From Saxidomus purpurata (Eukaryota > Mollusca > Bivalvia > Venerida > Veneridae): 64,000 nt of DNA. Location: the NCBI GenBank assembly GCA_022818135.1, contig JAFMSR010000019.1:3205357-3269356 (forward strand), written 5' to 3'. The translations under genes were made by a program, and so were the position numbers. Of this stretch, positions 37,101 to 48,730 are shown one piece after another (the first letter of the stretch is position 1; each line of letters begins with the position of its first letter). The notes under the pieces are model-generated. The model was not told where the DNA came from, made no database searches, and was given only the letters and a program-made list of their open reading frames with translations.

Positions 37101-40100
37101 GTATGACACAACACGTACAAAAGAAGGTCAAGCTGAATGTCACTTTACACAAACAACACGACGATAGCCGGTACGAATTTAAGTCGAATATCACATTACA
37201 CAAACAGTTTGACGATAACGTGGATACATTCAAGTCGGATATAACTTTGCATAAACTTCGTGACGATAGCCAGAATAAACTGAATATCACTTCACACGAA
37301 CAACCAGGAAATAGCCAGCAGAAGTTGCATTTAATCAACCAACGTGGTGATAGCCATGATAATTTCAAGATGAATGTTGATTTACACAACGAAGATGGGG
37401 ATAAACAAAGGACCATAAAACTAAATGTAACCTCACGTAAACGACGAGTTGATAGCCAAGAAAACTCTTACAAAGCTGAAAGAGGTAAAAAAAAATCTTT
37501 TTTTTTCTTTTTTCGAAAGTGGTTAATTTGATTCCTCAAGTGACTATCTAGTTTCTTTCTCACCTTCTGTCAAATAAGCAAGTTTATATAGACCTACGGT
37601 TTTAACTGACCTTTTAGCGTCAGGACGAGCTATTGTGACCACTCAACGTTCGTCGTACGACCACCATTTCCTTGAAACTGTATTTCTAATGAAACAAATC
37701 AGCCAATTTTGATGAAGCTTGGCAGTGATGCTCCTTGCATAAAACTCTATCAAACTTGAACAAAGAATTCCATTAATTGCTATTACAGAATATATGCAAA
37801 ACTCCAAAAAATATTTAATTAGTGACGTCATTTAGCGGCAATTAGGCATCATGAGGGTATTCAAATTCGTGCTTATGTCCAGCAAATGAGTTAATTATAA
37901 ATATATCAAACTGAAAGCTGCTCGCTCTCAGATTTTGGTGACGAATTAAAGTTCCCCAAACTTACATATTTTAGAACATATAGTCATATAAAAAGGTCCC
38001 AGTATAAACTCATGACAAGTATATCTGTAGATTTGAAATTATACGCTTAAAAAAAATAAAGTTGAAATTCCAATATAACCATATAGCGTAGCGGTGCCGT
38101 TAATCAAAACCCTACCAACATTTTCAATGGAATTTTGCAAATTGCTACTAAGATTTTTACTTGTTGATACTTGCATTTACTTATACATTTTTTTTACCTG
38201 AAGTATGAGCGAGTACGCTTAAGGGCAAGGAATGGTAATTTTTGTTTTGTTTTGTGACGCGGTATATATGGATATACTACCCGCCTCGATATTAAGTCAC
38301 CTTTGCCTTACGGCTCGGATAACATTTATCTAGGCGGGATATGTATCCGTATATACCACATCAGAAAACCAAATAACACGTTACATGTAAGAAATGTTTT
38401 CCGAAGTAGCGTAGATATATATAATATCGTTTATTGTCAGCGTCAACGTTCAATAGACGTCGGGGATGCATCCCATTTTCAAACAGATATTTTTTTTCAG
38501 AATTCTTAAATAATCCGAAATGTAAGCAGTGGTTCGAAAAAACACTTGACGGAAACTTGGACGTTATTGCAGCATACCCTCGTGGCGATGTTGCGAAATA
38601 TATGTCAAAAATCGGTGGTGATTTGAAACAACCAAAGACGATGATGACGTCATTTCCGGTGTTAGTGACAGCAGCAAATTCACACCATTACAATGTTTTA
38701 CAGGGACTTCTGAAAAGTATTCATGAAATGATTTTCCCTAAGTACGGAAAGGTCAAGGTTATTGTCTATGATTTAGGACTAGGCAATGAGCAAGCGCTTC
38801 AGGTATGCTGATCTATTTTTAGATGATGTATTTATATCCGTTAATTTGATTTGTTCTCCGATAAGTGCAATGCCTTCTGGCTGTGTTAAGTCTCCGATTC
38901 AGTGGCCGGCGTAGACGACGGTAGCAAAAATTAATCGAGTTCATAAACGAGACGTAGCGTAAGTCAAGTGGTAAGATACCACCAATGCCTAGGAGTAGTT
39001 GAATGTCATTGGATATATGGAATAATACTTTTATTTGCATGCGGAAGAGTTTGTATCTTGAAGGAGCATTTTTATAAAATTGTTTTTGATTCTTCGTCTT
39101 AGAAGTTGAACTCTTACCTTTAAAAAGTTCAGCGTGTACAAAGACAATATCAACAATTGCGTAGATTATTATTCTATTTGGAGAGAGTAAATGCACACTA
39201 CTTTAATTCTTTATGACAACAATTCTAATCAATATCCGTGTTGTACATGTGTAATGGGTGGATATGTAGGTGGAGTTCAAATTGCATTCAAACCAAATTT
39301 GTTTTCTTCTGTTTGTTTTTTTTCGAATCATTTTCACTTTTAATAATTTTCTGCAAATGTTCATAAAACTCTTCATTCATACCAGACTGGTAAGGATAAC
39401 GACAATGTTAAATTTAAGACTAGATATGAAAAATACGGTAATGACTGATAACAGATCTAATAATTTGAAAATCTAGAAGGTAAAAGTTCACTTTTCTTTG
39501 CTATTATATTAGGAATACAAGTAGTATAAAGACTCATTTCATCAGACTGGAATTGTGCCCCATTTTTCGCATTTTGCTTTGATAATTATCCCTTTACCCA
39601 TTTTTGGTTAAAAGTTTCGGAACCTCCTAGTCATGTACATGACGATACGGTTGGCAGGCTCATTAGTTGATGGAATGTAAAGACTAAATATGTTGTTACT
39701 GTAACCTTATAGTGTATACCGAATACTTTGTTACCGAAATTATTTTAAATTCTTATAATGGTTACTGAATATTGACAAATTATTCTATAATGGTGAAAAA
39801 GGCTAAATCTCAGGAAATGGGGGACCGAAAAATGTCAAAAGATTGAGATTTGCAAGCTTGAGATGATAGTATCTTATCCTGACCAAACATCAGATCAATG
39901 TCTAAATATAGACCGACTCGGAAATTTCCGTTTCTATTTTAAGTACATGACCCGCAAGCTGATTTATCGAAAATAAGACCATACTATCTATATTTAGATC
40001 GGACATTCCCAGCTAATTAATACACAAGTGCACTCAAAGGAACTATTTGACATGTACCATTATGATTTTTGTTTGTTTATTTAATACCTTAGTAATACAG

Positions 40101-42221
40101 TAAATGCGTTCCTTAAAGAAAAATTGTGGAAAAGAGTTAAGAAAAACCTCGATATAGAAACAGGGTTACTTTCCACTTATTATAGCTGAAGAAATATTGT
40201 AAATGTGACGTCAGGAAATTTCCGTTCGAAGAATACCCAGATCATGTTGGACTGTTAAAAACATATACATGGAAACCTATCATTGTCAAGGTAGGTTACC
40301 CTCTGTATTGAAATAATTTTAGAAATTACCTACCGCTCTTGGTCTTTTAGAAATATCATGCCGAGCTATTTTCATTTCCGAGGGTGTGAAAAATCCTCTC
40401 GATTAATATCTATCAAAAAGGATTAATATTTGTCTTTCAATACGCATCTGATCTAATCTATTTCCCATGGACAAAAGAAATTGCATTATATATACATGTA
40501 ATAGTATACTGAATGACGGTGAAAGATTTTTAAAGACCACTGATCGATTTCGATGTTTAATACTCATAGTTCTTATTTCTATGACCAAGAAATTTATGTA
40601 ACAAAACAAAAAAATATTATTGATTTCGATATTGAATGGACATGCCATGGATCTACTGTAGTGTTGCAGCATTGCTTTCACGTTTAATGCAAAATAAATG
40701 GAAACAACAATCTTACGTGAAGAAAACGTCAGGAATGTGAGCATGTATCATATGGCAATCTTTTTATAGTACAGGGAACTACGTTCTGCCATTATTTTTT
40801 TAGTTAATACATTTTTTCTATTCGAGCTAATACAAAGCTATCAGTTGGCTTTAAACCATCGAACGTTATTTATTTGGGATACGCTAGGAAGTATTGTTTA
40901 AGATTAATAAGTGTTAACAATACTGTGTGTACTCAGTGAGTAGTATAAAGGTCGGTTTGGCGCCACAGACTGCGCTTGCGCCACGATGACGTCACAGGTA
41001 GTGTGCGGAGGCCATGTTTAAGTTTTTAGTACTGCGAAAGATTCTTTATGTTTTGGGGGTTATTTAGTGGACATTAGTTATAGGGTATGTCCCTTTAAAG
41101 GACTATATTTAGATCTACAATATATTTCCTGTACCTGGGACCATTTAAAAAGACATTCCCTAAAACTGATGCAAAGTTAAATAACACCAAAAGCATAAAT
41201 AATAGAATATTTTGCAAGTGTGTGTGTGTTGGTGGTGTGCACTTCTGGGTGCTGTGGGGCTCGTTTTGGGGAGGCTGCGTTTTTGGTACATGGCATTCCC
41301 TGTTTGATATTATTTTTGTTTTTATCACTTAACCGAAAGGTTTAAGCTATACATCACCGTCATTTTTGGTTAAATTAGAGTGTAAAAATATATTGCAGTA
41401 CCGTAAAACATTCAATAATATTTTCTATGTTGTTGTTGTACTATTAATGGGGTGGATTGCGGTTTATTACAGACGGTCTCTTTGTTGATTAGTTACTAAA
41501 TGAGGCCTTTTTAATAATGTCTATCTTTACAATTGTATTTATTTATTATTTTACGTTCATTGCACGCATTATTTATGTATGGAAAACATAAAGAGCTAGA
41601 TAAAGGGAGAGCTCCTTTAAATATGGTGTTGTTATTGATTGGGTCTCATTTATTAGATATTTATACTTTGAAAGTTAGTTTTGAGCGGAACTCTATTGTA
41701 CAACATATGTTTGTGATTTACAGACAGTATTAATGGAGTTCGGATGGGTGTGGTGGCTCGATGGTTCGGCAAGGTTTATAACCAGTGACCTCGATAAACC
41801 GTTACAGTACAGTATAAACAATTCGATCTTATTTTTCACTTATGGAGCGGTTTTGTCGGCCGCAAAATACGTAGACAACAGAACTATGAGATATTTGCGG
41901 GAGGATTCTTGTAAGTTTCGGTATTACGGGCAAATCGAGGCTGGATTTGTGCTTTATCATTTTGATCACGTGACCAATGTTTTAGTCGACCGATGGGCAG
42001 CATGTGCCGTATCAGATGGATGTATGGCTCCGAAGGGTGCAATATTATCCTGTAGCCCACACACTGAACGCGATGGCAGTTGTCATAGGTTTGACCAATC
42101 CGTGTTAAGTATTTTACTGCGAAGACTGTTTCACGAAATAAATGATTACCCGGATGTGACGACACCTTTTCGAATTCATGTTATACGTCGCGGTGAAGCC
42201 ATTGCATTTTTCCCCGACTGA
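34120..42221 (+). CDS. DUF1647-like type II membrane protein with repeat stem (six exons)
   Basis: Exons: 34120-34150, 36167-36229, 37065-37484, 38501-38802, 40186-40290 and 41724-42221. Phases agree at every join (1, 1, 1, 0, 0), giving 472 residues. Layout: short basic cytosolic tail (1-16), signal anchor (about 17-33, LALIFVVLLFLTFVSVW), a stem of about seven 17-residue repeats (about 48-170; FKSNITLHKQFDD type, several N-glycosylation sequons), then a lumenal domain (about 172-472). That domain shows FPVLVTAANSHHYNVLQGLL, VKVIVYDLGL, a Cys pair in LKKYCKCDVR, TYTWKPIIV, LMEFGWVWWLDGSARF and GQIEAGFVLY, which I recognise as the DUF1647 family, common in nematodes and molluscs. The fold may be glycosyltransferase-like (inference; D320 in WWLDGS is a DXD-like candidate). 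The start lies in CTATGACGTCA. AATAAA near 42248 can serve as poly(A) signal. Weakest junctions are exon 3's acceptor (TTTTTTTGAAG) and its GTAAAA donor. Confidence 0.8.
34787..35326. mobile_element. MITE-like element in intron 1 of the DUF1647 gene
   Basis: Terminal inverted repeats of at least 28 bp with one mismatch: AGTACATTTAAAAACGCAAC at left and AGTACATTTAAAAACGCATC as reverse complement of the right end. The similarity continues inward (GGAGTTTAACG). 540 bp, no ORF. A clear target duplication was not seen. Confidence 0.7.
35332..36166 (+). repeat. 65-bp tandem array reaching a splice acceptor
   Basis: Thirteen monomers start at about 35332, 35396, 35461, 35519, 35586, 35649, 35714, 35779, 35844, 35909, 35974, 36039 and 36104. 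The central ones are exactly 65 bp and nearly identical; the edge ones are diverged. Each has ATCTTGTTTCTCTAGACAAA and CAAAAGGGTTTACATGCTAA. In the last monomer the GGGTTTAC block continues as TTTCAG, the acceptor of exon 2 of the DUF1647 gene. Confidence 0.9.
36436..36672. mobile_element. MITE with ~30-bp inverted ends in intron 2
   Basis: Left end GGACCCGGTTGTTCGAAACG and right end (reverse complement) GGACCCTGTTGTTCGAAATT, both continuing TTAACCGGCT. No ORF. Lies between exons 2 and 3 of the DUF1647 gene. Confidence 0.65.
37605..37800 (-). repeat. pearl-like element fragment in intron 3
   Basis: Carries GACCACCATTTCCTTGAAAC, TTTTGATGAAGCTTGGCAG and GATGCTCCTTGCAT, matching the hairpin-proximal end of the pearl-like element at 10661; the monomer part is missing. 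Confidence 0.6.
38255..38365. mobile_element. short foldback element in intron 3
   Basis: Inverted ends: GCGGTATATATGGATATACT at left and, as reverse complement of the right end, TGTGGTATATACGGATACAT; both continue CCCGCCT. The centre is GC-richer (GCCTTACGGCTCGG). About 110 bp. Confidence 0.6.
41195..41330 (-). repeat. dispersed repeat block R3, copy 2 (intron 5)
   Basis: Reverse-complement match to 11540-11640: GTGTGTGTGT, then GGTGCTGTGGGGCTCG, TTTTGGGGAGGCTGCG, and CATGGCATTCCCTGTTTG. Confidence 0.65.
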
Positions 42222-42329
42222 TGTTGCAAATGTAGTATCGTAGATTTTAATAAAATTGTATTTCATTTAAATTTAGGAGTATTGTCGTAAAGGGACTTTT
42301 GAATGAAACAGTTTTATAAATTTGGTATG

Positions 42330-42665
42330 TTTTTCATACATAAGCCTATGTTAAAACAAGTGACAACGGGCGGGGTCCATTTTGACCCCAGGGGCATAAT
42401 TTGAATAGTCTTTGCAGCGATCTACCAGGATATGCCACATACTATATATCTAAGCTCTAGGCCTTGTGGTTTCAGAGGTGATTTTTAAAGTGTGTTCTAT
42501 ATTAGCCTATGTAAAAACAAGTGACCCCCTGTGATGTCAATTTGTCAACTCGGGGGTCAGGATTTGAACAATCTCGGTATAGGTCTACTAAGAAATGCCA
42601 GATGCCAAATATTTAAGCTCTAGGCCTTCCTGTTCTTGAGAAGAAGATGTTTAAAAATTTTCCTT
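42330..42665 (+). repeat. pearl-like monomer fragment (two copies)
   Basis: Two ~165-bp monomers with GTCCATTTTGACCCCAGG, CTCTAGGCCTTGTGGTTTC and CTCTAGGCCTTCCTG, without either end of the element. Just 3' of the DUF1647 gene. Confidence 0.65.
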
Positions 42666-42834
42666 TCAAATCTACAGTTATACTTTACAGGAATTTATAC
42701 TGGAACCCTTTTATATGACAATATGTTCTAAAATATGTTATTTTCATACAATTTCAAGATTTTCTTATGTATAAAATTCACCCTTCAAGAGTGGCCTGTC
42801 CTGTAATAATTTATTGAACTTTCTAACATGGAAA

Positions 42835-43334
42835 NNNNNNNNNNNNNNNNNNNNNNNNNNNNNNNNNNNNNNNNNNNNNNNNNNNNNNNNNNNNNNNNNN
42901 NNNNNNNNNNNNNNNNNNNNNNNNNNNNNNNNNNNNNNNNNNNNNNNNNNNNNNNNNNNNNNNNNNNNNNNNNNNNNNNNNNNNNNNNNNNNNNNNNNNN
43001 NNNNNNNNNNNNNNNNNNNNNNNNNNNNNNNNNNNNNNNNNNNNNNNNNNNNNNNNNNNNNNNNNNNNNNNNNNNNNNNNNNNNNNNNNNNNNNNNNNNN
43101 NNNNNNNNNNNNNNNNNNNNNNNNNNNNNNNNNNNNNNNNNNNNNNNNNNNNNNNNNNNNNNNNNNNNNNNNNNNNNNNNNNNNNNNNNNNNNNNNNNNN
43201 NNNNNNNNNNNNNNNNNNNNNNNNNNNNNNNNNNNNNNNNNNNNNNNNNNNNNNNNNNNNNNNNNNNNNNNNNNNNNNNNNNNNNNNNNNNNNNNNNNNN
43301 NNNNNNNNNNNNNNNNNNNNNNNNNNNNNNNNNN
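42835..43334. other. assembly gap (500 N)
   Basis: Exactly 500 consecutive N. The round size implies a placeholder of unknown true length. Open frames crossing it are artefacts. Confidence 0.98.
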
Positions 43335-45760
43335 ACCTACCCAAGTCTTACCTCACGGAATTTGTTCAATAGAATCTGATAATGTTTGATAAAATGTAAA
43401 AAAAATTAATTTACTATGTTCGAAGTGTTTCGTAAATCAGGACGTATCGTTCGTATAAAGTTCATGGTACATGTAAATTACAGCTAGACTCAGTTAAAAT
43501 TACAATGAAATTGACAACTTTATAGCCAAAAGGTCTATTTCAATTTAGTATTTCTATCATTTAGCAAGCGGCATACATGTATTTTAAATTGTAAAATGAC
43601 ATATCAAGAATATTATAATCCTTATTTCATTCATGGTTTATTTTCGTAACGTTCAGATGCTATATAAATGATTTTTGCTCGAGTCTGCACACCCCGGATG
43701 GTATAATACAAATGCAATGTACATGAAGCTTATTTAAATGAACAGGTGATTAACTTTTCTATTTCTACTGTGTGTTATAGCTATACTTTTGAACGTCAAT
43801 GACAGCTATATTTTCTTCCTTAATTCAGAACGAGACTGTTTATACCCCTGCAAAATAACCAAACAGAACACTCGTTGCGTATGTCTTATACTTCGGGTAG
43901 TCATTAAAGCTTCGTTTCAGTCAGAGCATGAAGTGCAATGTTTTTGAGTAAAAATGCATGAAACATTCAAATGTCATGTATGCCATTTCAAATAAGTACA
44001 ACTTTACAGTACATTTTTTACATACTGCTTTCTTTACATGTTCTCTGATGCATGGGTTTCTCTAATAACAGACACACATATCTCTTTTCTATAACAGCGT
44101 AGCTTCACATCAACGATGTAACCAATGACGCTTTGGTTCAGTAGAGCGATTCTGTGCCAGAAGTGTATCTTTTAGTTATTCTATTGCATATGATTTCCTT
44201 TACTGAACCAAGATTCATGTGGCGTTAACGAATTCATTTGGATTCCTTCATGTTTAAGTGAATGACGAGGTATACATTATATTACCGTTCAATTTTATTA
44301 TTTATCTTATGCATGACAAGCTTTTTTACAACCACAGCCTTCTACTGTCCTGTTTACCTACACACATTATCTGTTGGATCTAAAAATAGAGAGAGGCGGA
44401 GCTTAAGATGAATCATTCTACCCGGTATTTCATTCACAAAATTTAAAATACTATGTTTTCAAAACGAGGTTATACACTGGTCGGCGTAATCGATAACTTA
44501 TATACAACCGTTGCTTTGACCAAAAAGAATGGACTGTAAAGATTTGTACCCGGGGCAAGTAACTTTAAATTTCTTAATGGGTCAGATTTGTCTTAGTTAG
44601 GGATGACATTATGTTTTAATCTTAAAATTCGGATTAGTTTACATAAGAAATATCAATATCTAAAGAACGCATTTTTAATAAACCCGAGAAACCATAACTC
44701 CTGACCATATTCATCTCCGTACGTATATAGTAACACTAAACGGCGTATACGCCACATGGGCTTGACATGAAATACTTGTCTGTGTCTAAGAAGCTGAAGA
44801 AGAATTAAGAAAAACTTAAGCAGAAACAGACATTCCTGAGTTGGAAAGGGTATGACTCTATAACAGGTTGATAGATACACACTTACATTATATCTTGTAA
44901 ATCTACTATTCATGATTATAATGTGTACCAATATTCATTTTAAATAATCCTTTCAAAACTGAAGGGGGGAGGAGCTCGCCTATGCTTCTTGAAATTGAAA
45001 CAATAGACATGTCTAAGCTCAAAAGGGCATATCTCGGCAAGACTTTGATGGATTCACACAAACCTTTTCAGTATATTGATAGACTAGTTCATGTAAATAA
45101 TTAACCAAACCACATCTATTATTGACTAGTTTACATGACTTCTATATAAAGCACTCACGTGATTTTATCGACACCGCCCTAACCTTATACTTCAACTAAA
45201 CGCGCGGGGAACCAGAACGTGTTATACTTTGAACGGGAAATACGGGGACGCATTTTAGGCAAATTGACTGTCTACAACACGTTTTTTGTTACTCTGACTG
45301 ATTTTCAAGTATTCAAGTCTATATTTGCTGTATTCTGATCTAAACCAATCTAGAACTTTACTAAGAGGCCAGTTTCGAATTTCTGCATTCCGACAAGTGG
45401 ATTTTTAATAGGAGTTTTCATTTAATTAGGGATTTGATAGATCTTTAATGTGTGGACTACTCACAACACGAGACAATGATAATGAAGAATAGACTAGGTC
45501 ATGACAAAATAGGAAAATATTCCTTACAGTTGTTGAGGTGTCATTCCGCGATCAATCAAGCCTCTCTTATAATGTCATTATTTTGCTTCATTGTATGAGG
45601 ATGAAGAAGTACCCAAACATACTGAGTGCCTGCGGGACTTTGATGTTGTGTTATGTAAACGACACTTAGGACAATAATCCCTGTTGGTAGATCAATGTAA
45701 ATCGATTATCGCTTAGTTAGTAGAATTGTTTGAACACATGTAATATAGCTTCATACAAGG
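43335..45760. other. gene-free AT-rich region
   Basis: No supported exon. The interval 45355-45450 (AAGAGGCCAGTTTCGAATTT, GTGGATTTTTAATAGGAG) is repeated at about 55055-55150, so part of it is an old dispersed repeat. Confidence 0.5.
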
Positions 45761-45764
45761 AACA

Positions 45765-45890
45765 AGCACGCCACGTTTCATGAACATTAGGCCAGTGGTT
45801 TCAGAGGAGATGTCGTTTAAAGAAAATGGTGAACGGATGTATGACATACAACGTAAGATGGACGCCGGACGGTGAGCAATCCTAATACTT
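45765..45890 (+). repeat. pearl-like terminal fragment
   Basis: Carries GGCCAGTGGTTTCAGAGGAG, ATGTCGTTTAAAG and GATGGACGCCGGACGG, matching the region before the hairpin end of the element at 51299-52613. Confidence 0.6.
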
Positions 45891-46910
45891 TATCCTGACA
45901 CTTTTTATAGATATCGTAAAAATGATGCGCTCGGATATTTATTCAGAAACGGCCTTTAGGTTTTTTCAACAAATTTTGTTCCCTCTATTTCTAAGCCACC
46001 AACTGCCGGAAATCAATGAACCTTCAAGATTCTTTGCATATTGACAATTTAGGACTTTCAAAATGATCAGACCCATACTAAACAAATGTCAAATAGTTTG
46101 TAACTACGTCACTACATGTAATGAGGTTGTCATACTTCATATTACTATATATAGATACTTTAACAACTTTCGTAGTTTTATTAGTTTATTGATTTCATTG
46201 GTTTCCCAATGCATTTGAACACATTGTAAAACCTCCGGCGTTGACAGCAGCTCCAAATTCGAATGATCGTTTTTCTCTATAAGTCTGCCAAGTGTCACCT
46301 TGTAATATGCCGTTTTAAAAGAGATACAGGTGTTTAAAGTTGACAAGGCACATGAATCTGGCTAACGGGATTGGCAGTTCCTTTTCGTAACGATTATAGG
46401 TGAAAGCAGCTCCAGTCAATTTTATGTTAACGGAAACAGCAGTGTCGAAAAATGCGAAATCCACTAAAAATTGCGTGTTTCAGCCGTTTTACATCGCTTG
46501 TTTGCTTCTTTTTCTGCCCAAAACGGCATTACAACTAATGCACGTGTGCTGCGGGTAAATAGCACTTTTGACATGTTTTCAAACGTGTGTACAACAATAG
46601 ATTATTTCACTTATTTTTCTATTAAATAGGACTGTGACGTTACAGAGATAAACTCCGCCTTATTGCCCGCCCAAAATGGCAGCGCTGACAAAAGATGCTG
46701 AATAAACTTCAAAAGCTAAAAAAGCAAAACTAATTCAAAAAGTGAATCTTTTCCAGTTTTGCACGGACGAAGAATGATCACTTTTTAATATATTAAGAGT
46801 ATGCTAAATTTTACATAAAAAGAAAAAGCACGACTCGCAACTTTATTTAGACTGACTTAAGATAATTTCTTTTTACTAATTTTATGAATGTGAAAATTAC
46901 AGGTCTATTT

Positions 46911-47119
46911 TTATTCTCTTCCACTCTTCTCCATTACTACGGCATTGCTCAAACCTTTCGCTGTATTTACGGAAAATACACCTTTTTCCCAAAATGTGTG
47001 TTCATCTTTAGAAGTAACAGGCTCTGCCGATTTTTTTCAATACCAATTTCTTCACTACTTAATTCTTTCATTCTGGAATCGAGCGCTTTTCTAAATCCAG
47101 CGAACGTAAATCGTCCATT
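46911..47119 (-). pseudogene. decayed Crypton/DUF3504-like recombinase-domain fragment
   Basis: On the minus strand one frame reads FRKALDSRMKELSSEEIGI then is broken. A second frame continues the same domain with EPVTSKDEHTFWEKGVFS and TAKGLSNAV before a stop. The succession of an alpha-helical KALD..MKEL segment, a linker, and a (F/L)WEKGVFS..T..GLSN.V segment resembles the DUF3504/QRICH1/ZMYM type domains derived from Crypton tyrosine recombinases, which are abundant in bivalve genomes. The frame shift and missing catalytic part indicate a relic. Family call is from motif memory. Confidence 0.5.
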
Positions 47120-47381
47120 TTGAAAAAGTTAACAAAAATGTTTTTACTTCGTAAATACCGCTGTGAACCAGAAGTAATACTTGTTAGTATATCTGGTGGC
47201 TAAGGCTTTCCATCCTTGCACCTGATTTCATGAATGAATCTTTGCATCCAATAGTCCATCGACTCGGTGCTTTTGAATCATGAAATGTCCTTCGGTATAG
47301 GATAAACTGGCTCGAACTTGGTTGAGCTGAGAGAGTTACGACATCTGATCCATTCGGACCAAACAACACAGCACCAGGTAT

Positions 47382-47708
47382 TTGATGAGGATGTATTTTG
47401 GGGGACGGATCTATTCGTCTTTCTATATCTCGTGGTGCCAACGGGCAGGCAAATCTTCTTACAAATTGTACAAGAAACAGGTTTAAAATCTTGTTAACTT
47501 CCGACATGCTATGAGAACATATTTCGCTGCTTTCTTTCGAGGTCGCTTTCTACATAGACATGGTTCTCTGCATCCGTGTGGGAACGACAATTTAGCTGCT
47601 GTGTGTTCATTGTTACTAATTGTTTAACAATTTGCCTGGCCGTTGGCACCACGAGATATAGAAAGAAAGATGAATGAATCCGTCCCCAAAAATACATCCT
47701 CATCAAAT
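47382..47708. repeat. inverted duplication
   Basis: About 70-80 bp arms at 47382-47455 and 47628-47708. Shared words, in opposite orientation, are GATGAGGATGTATTTT, GGGGACGGAT and ATATCTCGTGGTGCCAACGG. Spacer of about 170 bp. Confidence 0.7.
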
Positions 47709-47845
47709 CTTGCGCGCTATCAATAACGCCAACATCATTGCAATCTCTAAAACGCCCCCTTTTACCTGCATTCCAACATGTACTCAGATTTAATCAATAT
47801 AAGGTGAGAGACAGTAATCCAGTGCATTTTTTAAAAAAAAGTTCG

Positions 47846-48051
47846 TTCATTCATTCATTCATTCATTCATTCATTCATTCATTCATTCATTCATTCATTC
47901 CTTTCATTCATTCATTCAATCATTCATTCATTCATTCATTCATTCATTCATTCATTCATTCCTTTCATTCATTCATTCATTCATTCATTCATTCATTCAT
48001 TCATTCATTCATTCATTCATTCATTCATTCATTCATTCAGTCAGTCAGTCA

Positions 48052-48089
<38 letters not shown>

Positions 48090-48135
48090 GTCAGTCAGTC
48101 AATCAGTCAGTCAGTCAGTCATCCAGTCATTCATT
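47846..48135 (+). repeat. compound (TTCA)n-(GTCA)n microsatellite
   Basis: About 190 bp of TTCA units with a few interruptions (CCTTTCATTC, CAATCATTC), switching near 48039 to GTCA units for about 80 bp. Translated, it forms FIHS and SVSQ repeats; the open frame across it is not a gene. Confidence 0.95.
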
Positions 48136-48292
48136 AAATCGTTTGTTGTATAAATGTTATTTCTTTTCAGAAGGCCACGTTGTAAGTAAGTCAAATGTTT
48201 TGTACATTTACTTAATGTGTTTACCTTCTATGAATAAAGATTTTATTATTAAGACTTGTATTATATTGTAGGCGAGAAAAACTGTAAGCCGG

Positions 48293-48730
48293 TTATAAGT
48301 CCACAAACGCTAAACGCTCCCTTGCAATTATTTTGCTTATCCTTGTGATATACCGGTATAACCTATACACATTGTGTTTCAACAGTGTACACCGTTTAAA
48401 CAATGAACGGCCTTGAAAAAAATGAACCACGTGATACGGATAGATCAGTGGTGCAATACTTTCGTATAGTTGCATTAATAAAACTGGCAGCGTTCCTTTT
48501 TTATTTAAAAAAGCGCTTAAAACTGTAATTAGATACTTTGCTGCATTTTCACTGTGCCAAGTGTATGGAAAGCCACAAATGTCTCTAACAAAACTTTTAA
48601 ACTTGCTACTTCTTCTGAAATATTTTAACCAATGCGTCTTGTTAATGTAAAATGAACTTTTTTCAGTTTCAAAGTTGTGTGTAGGTGTTGCTTTTTGTTC
48701 AAATCTATTAGCCGTCTTCTCAAACAACAT
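48293..48730 (-). CDS. orphan 145-codon ORF, unknown
   Basis: Uninterrupted from ATG at 48730 to TAG, long for this AT-rich background. The peptide is basic, aromatic-rich, with a possible hydrophobic patch (LPVLLMQLYESIAPLIYPYH) and a KYFRRSSKFKSFVRDI segment. No recognised domain, no signal peptide, no clear splice partners. Could be a decayed transposon or viral-derived fragment, a single-exon gene, or chance. Confidence 0.25.
   Translation of the reverse strand: MLFEKTANRFEQKATPTHNFETEKSSFYINKTHWLKYFRRSSKFKSFVRDICGFPYTWHSENAAKYLITVLSAFLNKKGTLPVLLMQLYESIAPLIYPYHVVHFFQGRSLFKRCTLLKHNVYRLYRYITRISKIIARERLAFVDL

Noticed and set aside
42814..43389. Open frames spanning the N run
   Set aside because: They exist only because N codons do not stop; no sequence supports them.
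47184..47507. 107-codon frame on the minus strand next to the Crypton-like relic
   Set aside because: It runs through one arm of an inverted duplication and shows no recognisable domain; at most part of the same relic.
47738..48271. 177-codon frame rich in FIHS and SVSQ
   Set aside because: Translation of the TTCA/GTCA microsatellite, with no flanking protein-like sequence.
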